A stretch of DNA of 64,000 nt, taken from the NCBI RefSeq assembly GCF_000276665.1, contig NW_004955477.1, forward strand, positions 1,052,223-1,116,222. The letters are read 5' to 3'. How positions within the stretch are numbered: the stretch's first letter is position 1; each line of letters opens with the position of its first letter. A program made the translations under genes and the position numbers. The notes beneath the pieces were generated by a model that made no database searches, had not been told where the DNA came from, and worked only from the letters and a program-made list of their open reading frames with translations. Shown here piece by piece: positions 1 through 12,300 of the stretch. The stretch comes from Chinchilla lanigera. Its lineage: Eukaryota > Chordata > Mammalia > Rodentia > Chinchillidae.

Positions 1-1632
1 AAGGACAGCACCTGCTTTGTTTCGTGTGACAGGAAAATACCTATGGTAGCCTTGCTAGTCTCAGGATTTCCTATAAATACACAGACTTGAACACTGATGG
101 TTTTGTTTTTGCTTGCCAAGAAAACTTATTAGCGATATTTAAAATGTGAACTCCTGTCTCCAAGAAATTGTTCCACTTTTTGTCAATAAATAGTGGTATA
201 AGAGATGAGACTACAGTGTTGTGAAGTTCCACAAGGCCACGGGCATTGTCTGGTGCAGCCTGGGAGCCGCCCCTCAGGTCCTAAAAGACAAAACTCTGAC
301 AAGTGACCCAAATGCCATGCCTGCTAATAGGAACATCTCAGTTCTATTAGTAACATGGCCTTCATCGATAATTATGTTGGTAAAAATATGATGCTGATAT
401 TCATTTTGATGAAGTGCCCTCCACCCCATGCTCCCCAGTGCCCCTTTCCTCCTTCCTCCCCTCACAAGGGTGAGGTCAAAAGGCAAGGTGGGAATGTGGA
501 TGCACATCACCTCCAGACAGTAGTGGGACCCTCAGTTGCACATTCCCTGTGAGGTACAGACCAGTTGGGAAGACTGGACCTCCACCCCACTCCTATAGAG
601 AAAGGATAAGGAACTCCTTTTATTCTGTCTGCTGAGATCAAGCCTAGGCCATGGGTGAGGGAGTGGGGGCAGGTCTTTCCCTCCCGCTCCCACTGTAGCA
701 AGACGACCCCACTCCTCCAGGCAGATGAGCTCAAGTGGGCAGCCTGGATTCCAGCCCCTGGCCCCTCTAGTTTGCACGAGCCAGGTATTCTATTGACCAT
801 CTGTTTGTTTCTAGTCTTTCTGAAATATTTTAAGGAAGTCTCTTGTCTATAGTATAGAGGTAGATCTGCCCTGTGAGACATTCTGAAATCCTGCTTAGTA
901 AGCTGTTTATTAGCTGTTTTAGGAATTGAGTGCAGTGACTCCTCAGGGGTGATACCCAGATGCCATTTCAGACTGTCATCTATTCTCCAGGCTGCTAGGG
1001 ATCATTGACTGCTGGTGGTTCTTAGTACCTCTGCTCTCTGGAATCTCCCTCAACTTAAAATATCCATCTCATTCACCTTTACAACCATAACTTGACCCAG
1101 AGACCCATAAGGTCTGAGCACTGCACCTCAATAGGGCATCTGAAGGGCCAACCTGTCCCCAGGATTCCCCAGGGAATTGGCTGGGCCCTGTTACTGCAGC
1201 TGTTTCCCAGGTCATCAGTTCCCAGTCCTGCCTCGCTCATCCCTCACAGGGGTGACCCTGAACCACTTCCCAGGAAGCCTCTGGGCCAGGATGTATTTTC
1301 CCAAATCCCCACCCAGGGCAGTCAGGACTAGTGTGGCCCAAGAAAGAAGTTCTAACGTGGGATTCTGGCACTGGCACTGAGAACTCTTCATTGGTGGGGG
1401 ATGGAATATGCATGACCCGACTGCTCAGATATTTGCTTGTTTAGTCCCCACCACACCCAGGAAGACAGTAGCTACTGCCATCCATATTTTAAATTGTGGA
1501 GACCTGGACAGTACACCCGACTAGGTAAGTGTGAAGGACTAAAGGCCAGGCCACCAACTCCAGATCCAGAACATCACTATAGTTCTTCCTAAAGAAAAAA
1601 ATATATGTATACTTTTTAAATGGTAGTGTACA

Positions 1633-1779
1633 GCCAGGCATGGTGGCATATGCCCAATACCAGCACTTGGGAGACTGAGGCAGGAGGATAGCCATAAGTT
1701 TGAGGCCAGCCTGGGCTATATAGTGAGTTCAAGGACAACCTGAACTATATAGTGAGATCCTGTCTCAGAAAAAAAGAGA
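1633..1779 (+). repeat. B1 SINE
   Basis: Starts with GCCAGGCATGGTGGC, has the internal 'GAGGCCAGCCTGGGCTA...TAGTGAGTTC' doubled module and ends in CTGTCTCAG plus an A-rich tail. This is a 7SL-derived rodent B1. Confidence 0.9.
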
Positions 1780-2190
1780 TGATGGTGTACAAACTGACAG
1801 TGAATTGGTGCAGTTCAATATCTGCATTACAAAGGATATTTCAGGGTTCGTGGTAATACAACTTTCTGTAATTTTTTTCTTATACTTCCATGCTGAATTT
1901 GCCTTCTGCCTACCTGCCCTGCTGGCCAGCAGAGAACATCCAGTCATTTCCTGCTGGAGAGATAAACTGAAGGGAATCCACAAAACCAGGCTTTTGAGCT
2001 ATTTTAAATACTGAATGTTATTGCCCCATTCTAATCAAACTTCAGGTGTTTTCATGCTAGGTTAAAAAAGAAGCTTGCAATAGATTTAAGTTTTATGGAC
2101 AACCATATAGAAGACTCACTGCATGGCTACTTGGAAAAATATTTAGAAGATCTACATGGAGATATTAAAAAGAAAGTGGAGATAATTTGG

Positions 2191-2269
2191 TTTGATTTGA
2201 AGCTAGAAAATCTTCAGTTTTGTTTGATTTGAAGCTAGAAAATCTTCAACAAGTCCTCCAGGACTTGTT
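2191..2269. repeat. 26-bp tandem duplication followed by a perfect hairpin
   Basis: A 26-bp unit at 2191-2216 is repeated at 2223-2248. Immediately after, 2248-2257 (AACAAGTCCT) and 2260-2269 (AGGACTTGTT) are exact reverse complements separated by two bases. Confidence 0.85.
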
Positions 2270-2599
2270 CAGGGAGAGTTCAGTTTCTGTCATGTCCTTT
2301 GTGTGTTCCCTCCAGCAACCTGTGCATGTGATACATGTCTACAGGTGTAAAGAGAGTGTCTTTGGGCATTCAGGAATGCAGCCACCTGGTTGGGCTTATA
2401 CTGGAATCTGAAACTGTATGTTTGGCTAGGTGATGAGGATGCACTGTACAGTATTGCTCATCTAACATAATTAGCCTCAATGCTTTAATATTTGCTCACC
2501 CACAATACACTGGAACTTGTAAATCACAGCTGGCTACTCCTTGCTAATATGATTAATCATTGCCTTTGATATTTGATGATACATAGGAGGACAAACGTT

Positions 2600-2605
2600 T
2601 TTATT
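2600..2605 (-). terminator. CUZD1: candidate CUZD1 poly(A) signal
   Basis: TTTATT on the plus strand reads AATAAA on the minus strand, about 570 bases past the CUZD1 stop. It is the first canonical hexamer I noticed downstream, but no transcript evidence is available, so use of the site is inferred. Confidence 0.35.
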
Positions 2606-3174
2606 TCTTCATTCAGAAACTATATGAAGTCTCTCATTTTATAGTCCGGTTCTTCCCCCTTTTTTCTGAGCTGCTTAAGGTGAGAAATACTGAGGCTGCA
2701 TTTCAGAAGTAAAACACCGGAAGCAAAGCAACTGCACTGCCCTTTTCCACACTTTTGTTTCAGATACTTAGTGTTTCTAAGGTAGCATATTTGCCATTTC
2801 CTGTTTGCATTTTACATTTGCATCATTTCTATAGCACCTGAAAAATAGAAGCATCAAACCCTGAAGACTACTTTTCTTAAGCAAAAAAAAACCTTTTTGT
2901 GTTCATCTGATATTTGGTTAAAGTGTTTCATGTTTATGAAAAGAGATACTTATAATTCATGTAATGACTTCAGTTCCTAAGATAAGAGCTAATGGACACA
3001 ATATTTGTTCATTTCAGTTATCTTTTAATGAAATATACTGACACAGTGACATAAAAGTCTGTGTATCACTTTTTCAGGACATTCCTACTTTGCTCATATC
3101 CTGGGTAGCCATGAGAGATCATTTCTTTCAGCATACTGGGAGAGATTTGTCTTGCTTAGAGCTAAATCAGCTAG

Positions 3175-3347
3175 TTAATAGTTCTGCAACCTCTGGTATT
3201 TGTAGTCTGTTCGCTGATTTACAAAATGCCTCACTGTGATTGCAACCACAATCACTACATTCAGAGCGAGGACCATGAATGAAAACAGATGCAGACCATT
3301 GAAAGACTGCCTCCAAGTTCCTTCTGCAGGTGCCTGGTGCAGAACTC
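3175..3347 (-). CDS. CUZD1: CUZD1 coding exon 9 (membrane anchor and tail)
   Basis: Begins after a T-rich tract ending TTTACAG and encodes 57 residues. A stretch of about 20 hydrophobic residues (from [14 protein letters not shown]) forms the transmembrane helix, followed by a basic cytoplasmic tail ending YQRLQNY and a TAA/TAG-type stop at 3175. Confidence 0.93.
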
Positions 3348-6300
3348 CTGTAAATGGAAGTAAAAAAAAATGATTACCATTACAAAATGTTGGCAACATG
3401 TATAATAGCTCTATACACCCTTTGAATCTTATGCATGCATTAATGCATAACTCCAAAAGAATATTGAGGAACTATTATCAAATATTTTATTAACTTGTGT
3501 TTATATTAAATTTATTTGTTTAAAATGGTTGACTTAGTTTGGTTCCTTGATATAATACAAAAATGTGAAGTTTAAGTATAATAATTGAATGGAAATACAA
3601 GTTCATTTTAATGGTCATTCTTTTCCATAGTTGTCAAAATACATTTGGCCAACAGGAAATAATTTTATTTATTCTTTTGAAACAGGAAAAGGATAATTTT
3701 CTAATATGTAGGACATTTCCATAATGAATTTGATTCACAGATTTTCAACTAATTTCAAATTCTAGACATACTATACTATGTATTATACTACAAATGCTAT
3801 CCTACTATAAATTCATCATGAATGCCTTTTAGTGAACGTGTTTATTAAAGTTACTGAATTTAATTTTTGTTGGTACTCTGTTCTTTTTGCCAAATAAATG
3901 TTTTGCTGTAAGCCAGAATCACTCTGAGTATAATCCATACTACCACTAATAAATAGAGATAAGTTATAGGATTCTTTAATGCCGTAATCACACCTAAAGT
4001 AAATTCTTTAAAAGACTTTTTATTTCATCAGGGCTTATCTTAAGCCATTTAATTGTGGATTATCCTTGAGTAGTCATCATTACTTCTTTCTCATGCAACC
4101 TAACTGGTCTCAGGCATCAAGCCTTTAAAAAGGAGCTGAGTTGTCCTGTATCAATAGAGTAGATTCTCTGTTTTTAAAAAGTAACTTTAGGAGCTAGGCA
4201 GAGTGGCATACACCCCTAATTCTAGCACTTGGGAGGCAGATGCAGGGGGATTGCTGCTAGTCTGAGGCCAGCCTGGGTTACATACTAAGTTCAAGACTAG
4301 TCTGCACTCCAAAGTGAGACTCTGTCTCAAAAAAACAAAGTAAAACTTCAGCTGGGCATGGATGGTGGCACACACCTGTAATCCCAGCAGTCTGGGAGGC
4401 TGAGGCAGGAGAAGTGCAAGTTCAAGCCTATCCTGAGCAATGTAGTGACTTAGTGAGACCCTGCTTCAAAATTTAAAAAGGGCTGGGAATGTAGCTCAGT
4501 GTGAAGGTGCTGGATTCAACCCTCAGTACCACAAAAAGAAAAAAGAAAGAAAACAACAAAAAAAGTTTTTTTTCCAATAAGCTATTGCATAGTATGCTGG
4601 CTGACTTTGCTTTAATCAGAGGATAAAATACATCACTTCTTACAAACAACAAATAAACATATGAAAAAATGTTCAGCATCACTGATCATTTGAATGACAC
4701 AAATTAAAACAATGCTGAGATTCTGTCTCAAGCAAGAAATCAACCAATAACAAATGCTGGCAGGGTTGTGAAGAAAAGGGAAGCCTTATCTGCTGTTGGT
4801 GGGAGTGTAGACTGGTACAACCACTGTGAAAATCAGTGTGGAGGTTTCTCAAAAAACCAGGAGGTTACTCTGGTTTCTCTTCACATTATATAAATCTTTT
4901 GCCTCAAAAAACCAGCACTACATGTTCTATTTGACCCTGATATTCCCCTTCTTGGTATCTTCCCAAAAGAATTAAAAACATCATATCACAGAGACATATG
5001 CATACCCATTTTTGTAGCAGCATAGTTTATAATAGCCAAATCCTGGAAACAGCCTAAATGTCCATCAGTTGGTGAATGGATAGAGAAGATGTGGGTTTTC
5101 TTTTTATACAGTGGAGTACTAACTACTCTGATGTAAAGAAGGATAAGCTCAAGACATTTCTAGGTAAATGGATGCACCTTGAGAGAATTTGCTTAAGTGA
5201 AATAAATCAGCCACACGTGTAAACACTGCATTGCTTTTTCCAGTGTGAGAAATCAAAAGTGTAAATAAGGACCAAAATGTAATAATACGGATTGTGAAAT
5301 GGGAGGAAAATGTTCAAATGGGGAGGGGGAACAAGAGAGGAGGAAGGGTAAAGAAAAGAAGGAAAAAGTTTAAAAAACAAGGAAAGAAGGAAAAAATGGA
5401 AACAAAGCTTTTGTAAATGGGGAGAGGAGGAGGGGTTGAAAGGAGGATAGGGGAATGGAGGAAAAAAAACAAGTTAAATCATGTACAGGTACAAATTCTC
5501 TATGATGAATGTGATCATTACGTATATCTAAAATGTACCAATAAAGTCTGGAGAAAAGAATACATTGCTTCTGATTTAGTTCCGGCTATGGTGTCTATAT
5601 CAAACAGGAAGTGAAAGGAAGCTTGTTTTTAGAAATAAGGACATTACTTGTGTACTCAAAAGCTATGTGATACACTGGTGAATCATCAGTGTAGCATCTT
5701 TACACTGCACCCAGGATGCATATTGTCGACTTATGAAAACAAATATTTATTCTGTGTGCTTAAAAGTCACCACTTATTCACCAGAAGTTTTATTATAAGT
5801 CTCTGAAGTGTACATCTTAAAAACAACCACATTTTATAAGGCAAGAGTTGTTCTTAGATCACGAAATATCTTTTTTTTCTTACCTGAATTTCCACTTGCA
5901 CTGCGATCCCTTTTCAGACGAATGGGTCCTATGATAGAATCAGTCTTCCACTTGTATGAAGAAGTATCTCGTTTCCTTCTAGTAACACAGCCTTGGCTAC
6001 AGCGAGACTGGGCGTCACCACTATCACATATCAAAACCTTACACTGCAGATACACAGAATTCAAACTTCTCAAGAATTTAAACGCATTAAACTGGAATCT
6101 TCCAAAGTGTCCAGATAAGGGATACACCTTACAGGTCTCATCTCGACTACATCTGAAACGGAATTTATGAACACATTCAGGAGATACACAGTACTTTATC
6201 TTTCCTATACTAGGAAGAGATGGTACAAAAGTTTCAATAAACTATCTAATTTGTGAATCCAGAAGTTTCTCTAGAAAGACAACATCTGTGCCTCACACTA

Positions 6301-9300
6301 CAGTAAGCTAAAACCATGGATCTTATTTCTGCATAACACAGTAAGGTTCCTTCTAGGTTTAAAATTCCTGGCCATGTAAACAAATCAGAAAATTAACACC
6401 TATGTATGGAGAGTCAGATACTCCCTCTCATGTTTGTTATTAATCCATCAGCCTGGTTGATTTAGTAAAATCTGTCAGCTTCTTGGAGGGAAAAGGAAAA
6501 GTTTTCTTTTCAAAGAAGAATTTTATATTTTTAAGAATGCTACATACACTTTCCTGATGATATTATGTTATAAAGATGACACACATTAAGTAATCGTCTA
6601 GATTTTTGTTAAAATAACCAAAATATACAAAATCTAAAACATGAATAGGTCCCTCTTGACAAAAAGTAAATTTTTTTTTAATATCTTATAAATACCCTTA
6701 AAATGGTATGCTCTACATATGGGCTATGTCTATCTAGTTGATTTAACTTAAAATTTTGTGACATGTACACAGCAATTGTATTTCCTAAAATGATTAAGAT
6801 AAATTTAATTAAATTGAAGAGCTAAGATTAATTTAATTAAATTCCATGGGAATAGCACTAGGAAAAATCATATATGTACAAAAATATTATTTTATTAAAA
6901 TCACTATCTGATATTCCTGGGAAGGAATATCAGAAATCATCTGGGTTGCTACATACCCACTCTTAATCAAGTCGTAAGTTGGAGAACCAAAGTCAGACGT
7001 AGGAGAGGCTATACAGGCATCGAGAAACACCACCAAGTTTGAATCTGAGGAATGCAGGCTGACTTGGACAAAAAGAGTTTGGTTCAAATCTGCATAATAT
7101 GGTGACTGCAATATAGGGTTTTCAAATGAATTAGTTTCAAAAAGAGCCATGCTGGTATTGTATTTGCCCAGCACATTCTGATTTTGTATTACATCGTCTT
7201 CTGTTATGTACATTATCTCCACAGTGGAATTATATTCCATTTCACATTTCACAACAATCTGGAGATGTTTCTGACGGGTGATCACCGGAGAAGTCGGGGA
7301 TACAATAAAGGTGATTATGTTGGTGTAAGTAATTGAATGGTCTTCAACCTGCAGAACAAGATGGAATTCAAACTTTATATTTTAGTCCGGTCATATTTTT
7401 TCAGTGATATTTTTGAGCATACCTGTGAATGACTCTTGCAGATAGAGACATAATTTTCTTAATTCACAAGATAACAGCTTTTGTGTCAAAATACTATGTG
7501 CCTTAAATGTCTTATTGAAGAAACATTTTGGAACATGAACCATGAAAGTGTGAGATGAGAGATGCAGCTGGGAAATAGAAATGAATGGAAGTTTTTCAGT
7601 TACGTGAAAATCAATTTGTGGCCAGGTGTGGTGGTACACACCTGCAATCCCAGCACTCAGGAGGCTGAGGCAAAAGGATCACCGTAAGTTCAAGACCAGC
7701 TACATAGTGAGTTCAAAGCCAGCCTGAATTACATAGCGAAGTCCTGTCTCAAAAAAAAAAATCAATTTTGAATGCAAATTTCCAGTCCTATAAAGACGTT
7801 AAAGCCTACAATATATTCTTTACATAATGAGCACAAAGTGTAGCTAAGCAGGCAGTTTCCCGAGTATGCACAGACAGGAGCTAGTAGGGTTCCCTCAGCT
7901 GTCTTCCTTAGTGTAGTGAAATCTGTGCTTATTTGTGGCACACAGAAACAGATTTACTTCTGTCCTGATCCATCCCTCTTGCAATGCCCTCATTCTTTTC
8001 AGATAGGTTGTTGCTTAGCATCCTGAGTGATAAGTTTACAGTACACATCCTAAAGGGACCCACAAGTTGAAGTGCCTGAAATCTTGAATCCAAGTTCTAG
8101 AACACATAGAACAAATCATAGACTTACGATAAAATCTCTCCTATTTAAAGTAAGGACAATGTTTTTACCAAGTGTCTTCATAAGGGAAGAACATCTTTAA
8201 AATTCAGCTTTTTGCTAAATATGAGCTGTAAACATTTTCTGCACAAGTGTTTCATAGTGCATAGATGTTCAAACTCTCTCTCATGCATTTTCAGAGCTCT
8301 TTACCCTCTGGGGGGAAAAACAGAACACCAGCTACCCTGAAAATGGAGGCAACAGTTTGGCATTTATGTATGAATGACTGTGAGCACTTGTGTATCTACA
8401 CATAGTCATCACGTGTTCATTCAGTAAGAGCTGACCATGCTTTGTGGAAACAGCTAGCAAGCATTCATTATACTCACTGCTTTATCAACATGCATTTGGC
8501 ATTTGATAGACCCCAGCTGTCAAGGTTTCACTTTACCTTTTTGACTGTACCACATTCATCCAGAGGGATAACAAATTCCACAACATTTGATACTTTCGGT
8601 CTGCAAGTTGGGTCATTTAGTTGTAAGTTATTCTCATTATAGTTAAATGACTCTAGATAGGATTTGCTTAGGATAACTCTCATCTTGTCAGAGTCACAAA
8701 TTAGAGATGCTGTCAGGGAAACAAAGTGGGGAAAGGATGGTCATGTTTGTGATGGTTAGGAACTCTGGATCGTAGACTTCCGTGTGCAGGTGAGTCTATG
8801 AACAACCAAAATCCATGTACTCCCTCAGTGGTAGTTTGAAGCCTGAGATAGCTATGCAATTGATGCACTTTTTACAATGTTTATTTTCACCTTGAGACTA
8901 GAATCTGTAAATCTAATATTTTTATATCTTTTCAGATGGTATGTAGAGAACTAGTCCTTATTTTCTGCAGATATCTTTTTCAGGTGGATAAAATTGTTTA
9001 TTTCTTCTTATATTAAGCAATGCACAGAACTGATTGTCAAGCCTCAGGTTATGACAATGTTCCCAAATATACTTAATAAGTTTGCACACAGGGTTAACCA
9101 CAGAGAGGCATTTTTTATGTAGACAGTTCAAAATTGCCAAGAAATATAAAATATAACTTACTCGTGTTGACATTTTCTACATAAATTGAAGTGTAGAAAG
9201 CAGAAAAACCCCGGTAGGAATTGGCATAATCTGTAGATAGCACGACAGTCAAGGAGTCTGAGGAAGATTCAAAGGTGGGTGTCACACGGCCACAGACTTG

Positions 9301-12300
9301 TCCCATCAGGCCAGACTCGGTAGAGGAGCCATCATAAACAGCAATAAAATCAAATCTGCACTGATCATCTGGTTCTAGGCTAAGGAAAAAAGTCTCTGGT
9401 GAAAAACTTTTAAAACCTATTCAAATATACTGGCTTTCAATCACATTCTTAAGAGATTCCTGATTTTTCCTTACAATGGCATCATAAGATGACAAGTCTT
9501 GGGGCTGGGGATTTAGCTCAGCGGCAAAAGCGCCTGCCTGGCAAGCGCAAGGTCGTGAGTTCGATTCCTGGTACCGGAGAAAAACCAAAAAAAAAAAAAA
9601 AAAAGATGACAAGTCTGGGATTTTGTCATCTGATGGGACCTCTAAATCTTCAGAAAAATAGTCAACTAGTTCAGTGCAATGGTACTGCTGGGTGTCTTCC
9701 TTTTTATGTCAATTCCTTGAAAAGTTCCCACTTACTGGGGCTGCATGTGATTAATTCTCTTCCCAGGCCCCCTACTTGCCAAATGGGTTCGCTGCATTTG
9801 CTCCCATGGAAGTGGTCCCCAGTACTTACAAAATCTCTTGGAAGTTTAATCTTATCTTGTAACCTTTTTCCACTTGTATGTGCCACACACAATAAGCCAG
9901 CGCAGGATGTGACTGCGGGTAATTGGGACTGGTAAAGGATCCTTCCAAAGTGTTCAGGTAACCACCACAGTTTGGAAGAGCTGAAAGAAATATAAAGGCG
10001 ATCAAGAATGTAAATCAAAACAGAGACATATTTCAATTCATGCATTGTGGATGGAGGGTAACATGTCCTCCCCTGGGTGTAATTTCATCTCTCTCTTTCC
10101 CAGGGGCTGCATATTTAGGTTTTAATTCTTCTTTATCAATGGAATTTCTGCCCCTTGGTGTAGGGCAGACAGCAGATCTTTATGGTGCTACAAATGAATA
10201 ATACTAAATCCACCACAGCTGTAGAAACCCTCCATTGCCTGGATTGAGTCATAGAAAATAAAGTCACACTCTTCAGACCAACATTGGAGTCTCATCCTCC
10301 CTTAACTCTAGCCTATCTGTCTAGACCTATTGGCCATTAGGAAATGGCCTGCTGCCCCAGCCTGTTCTTTCTTCCCAGATCTGTTCAGAACTGCTGGCTC
10401 TACTCTCCATTCCTTCTCTGCTACTTCTGCCTCTCCCTACCCTAGTCATGCTGTTGTTCAAAGCTCAGCTCAGATGCACTCCTCATGAAAATGCTTTTTG
10501 TCCTTCTCTGCCCTATTAAGTACATAAGTAAGTAGCAGGACAAATAAAACAAGCAATCCTGAAGGCTCTTTTCAGGGGCATATTAAGTAGTTTAGATTGG
10601 TCAAGTCATAGGATGCATGTCAGGTAAAAGGGCTAAGACACCAGGTTTGAAAAGGTGGTCTGGGTCTAGCTTGGGAAAATGTAGACTCCTCCACTTTAAA
10701 AATTTGGTAGCATCAAGAAATCAATTGTTTAAGCAGAAGATTATCAAGGTCTGCTCTGGGCCTTGGAAAGAAAACCAGAGTGAAATATTTCCCTCAAACC
10801 CACTCCCTCAAATTCATGGCATTCTGCTATGGGTAAAAATGGAATTTAGATACTGTGAATGTAGAACTGTATGACATAGAACTATCTAAAAAAAAATTAA
10901 GCCAACTCCACATGTGCTCCACAGTAGTTTTCTTGTTAGAATCAGCTGGGGGACTTGGTAAGCATGAAGGGTCCACAGCCCCAACCTACATCCAATGATC
11001 TAAATCATCACTGCACAAGTCTCAGCATTGTTACTGAACAGGCTGAATGCGGGGTCCCTGTGTCAGCTCTAAGAACACAGCACCTGTGATCATCTGATCA
11101 TCCCCAGCCCTCTTCTCCACCCAGGAGCTCCCCCAGAAGCAAGGAATCAGAATCTTCACGGCAAGGCCCACGTCTGTGATTTAACAAGTACTCCAGGTTA
11201 TTCTGTGCATAGTCCAGGTAAAGAACTGTATCCTCCCAAGCAGAAAGGTCTCTGATGGAATAGATCAAATTAATATTGAAAACCCCAGAGTTGAAGCAGG
11301 TATAACCAGTGTTTGCAGAAGCACAGGAAGAGGACATGTAGACAGCAACTTACAGATGTCAGGAGAGAAGTAGTAATAGAAGATAAAGACGGATCTTTGG
11401 ATGCTTGCAGAGTCTGTGATTATTTGAAATGTCAATGTATTGGAAGATGACTCAAAGACAGGAACGAAGTCATTTTCACTGCAGACTTCCCCTAGAAGAG
11501 GTTCATTGGTAGAGCTTCCATCAAAGACCTGAATGTTTTCACTTTCACATGATCCCTCCGAATCCAGCCTGTGGACAGAAAATACTTGAGGCAGAAGAGC
11601 CACTAGCAAAGTAGCTTCACAGAGCGGAGTCAACTGTTCATATTGACATGGTGATTTACACAACTGTGGCACATCCGTTTTTATTTAAACTTCCCAAAGA
11701 CTTATCAGCATCCCCGCCACCTTCAGGATCAGACCATACACTATCAACAGTTACGGGATCGGGAAGCTGAATTGATTTACCTACATCTTACATGAAGTAA
11801 ATGGTGGAGATGGGCCTAGAAGCCAGGATTCCATTCCTTCTCCCTATTTCCATCATTCCTGTCTCCTCCCCACCCCCACCCCCACACACACATCCAGGAA
11901 ACTTTTTGGTGAAAATCTTAACTAGAGTAGAAAAGAAACCCTTCTCCCACAGCCACCTCTCTCAGGGTTAATCGGAGCTTAGCATCTTCCTAGCTGCCGC
12001 TTCCTTCCCTGTATCACTACCTTCTCATTCTGAAGGATGGCTAGTCCCATGGGGTTTCCAGCAAGCCCAGGATTTTATTTTTCTGCCAATTTTGACAGGC
12101 TCACAAGGGATATATGTCCAGGATGGCATAAAACAAATATTACAAGGGTTGAGAAATCTGAGTTCCTTTTCCCTTCATTGCTTACCTGCTTTGGTTTTCC
12201 TTGACCTCAATTTTCTCTTCTAGAAAATGGGAAGTGCATAGCATACTTTTTACTTTTTGTCAAGTTTATACTGTTCTTAAAGCACCACAATATGCATGAA

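Larger units (their letters stand above)
1..2599. other. intergenic sequence downstream of CUZD1
   Basis: No coding exon is recognised here. The open frames are short, overlap on both strands and match no family I know. The stretch holds one B1 SINE, a 26-bp tandem duplication next to a perfect hairpin near 2.2 kb, and otherwise unique sequence. Confidence 0.6.

Noticed and set aside
274..881. Overlapping open frames on both strands
   Set aside because: They overlap in opposite frames, lack splice support and show no known domain; treated as chance.
5834..6170. 120-codon plus-strand frame opposite CUZD1 exon 8
   Set aside because: Shadow of a real coding exon on the other strand.
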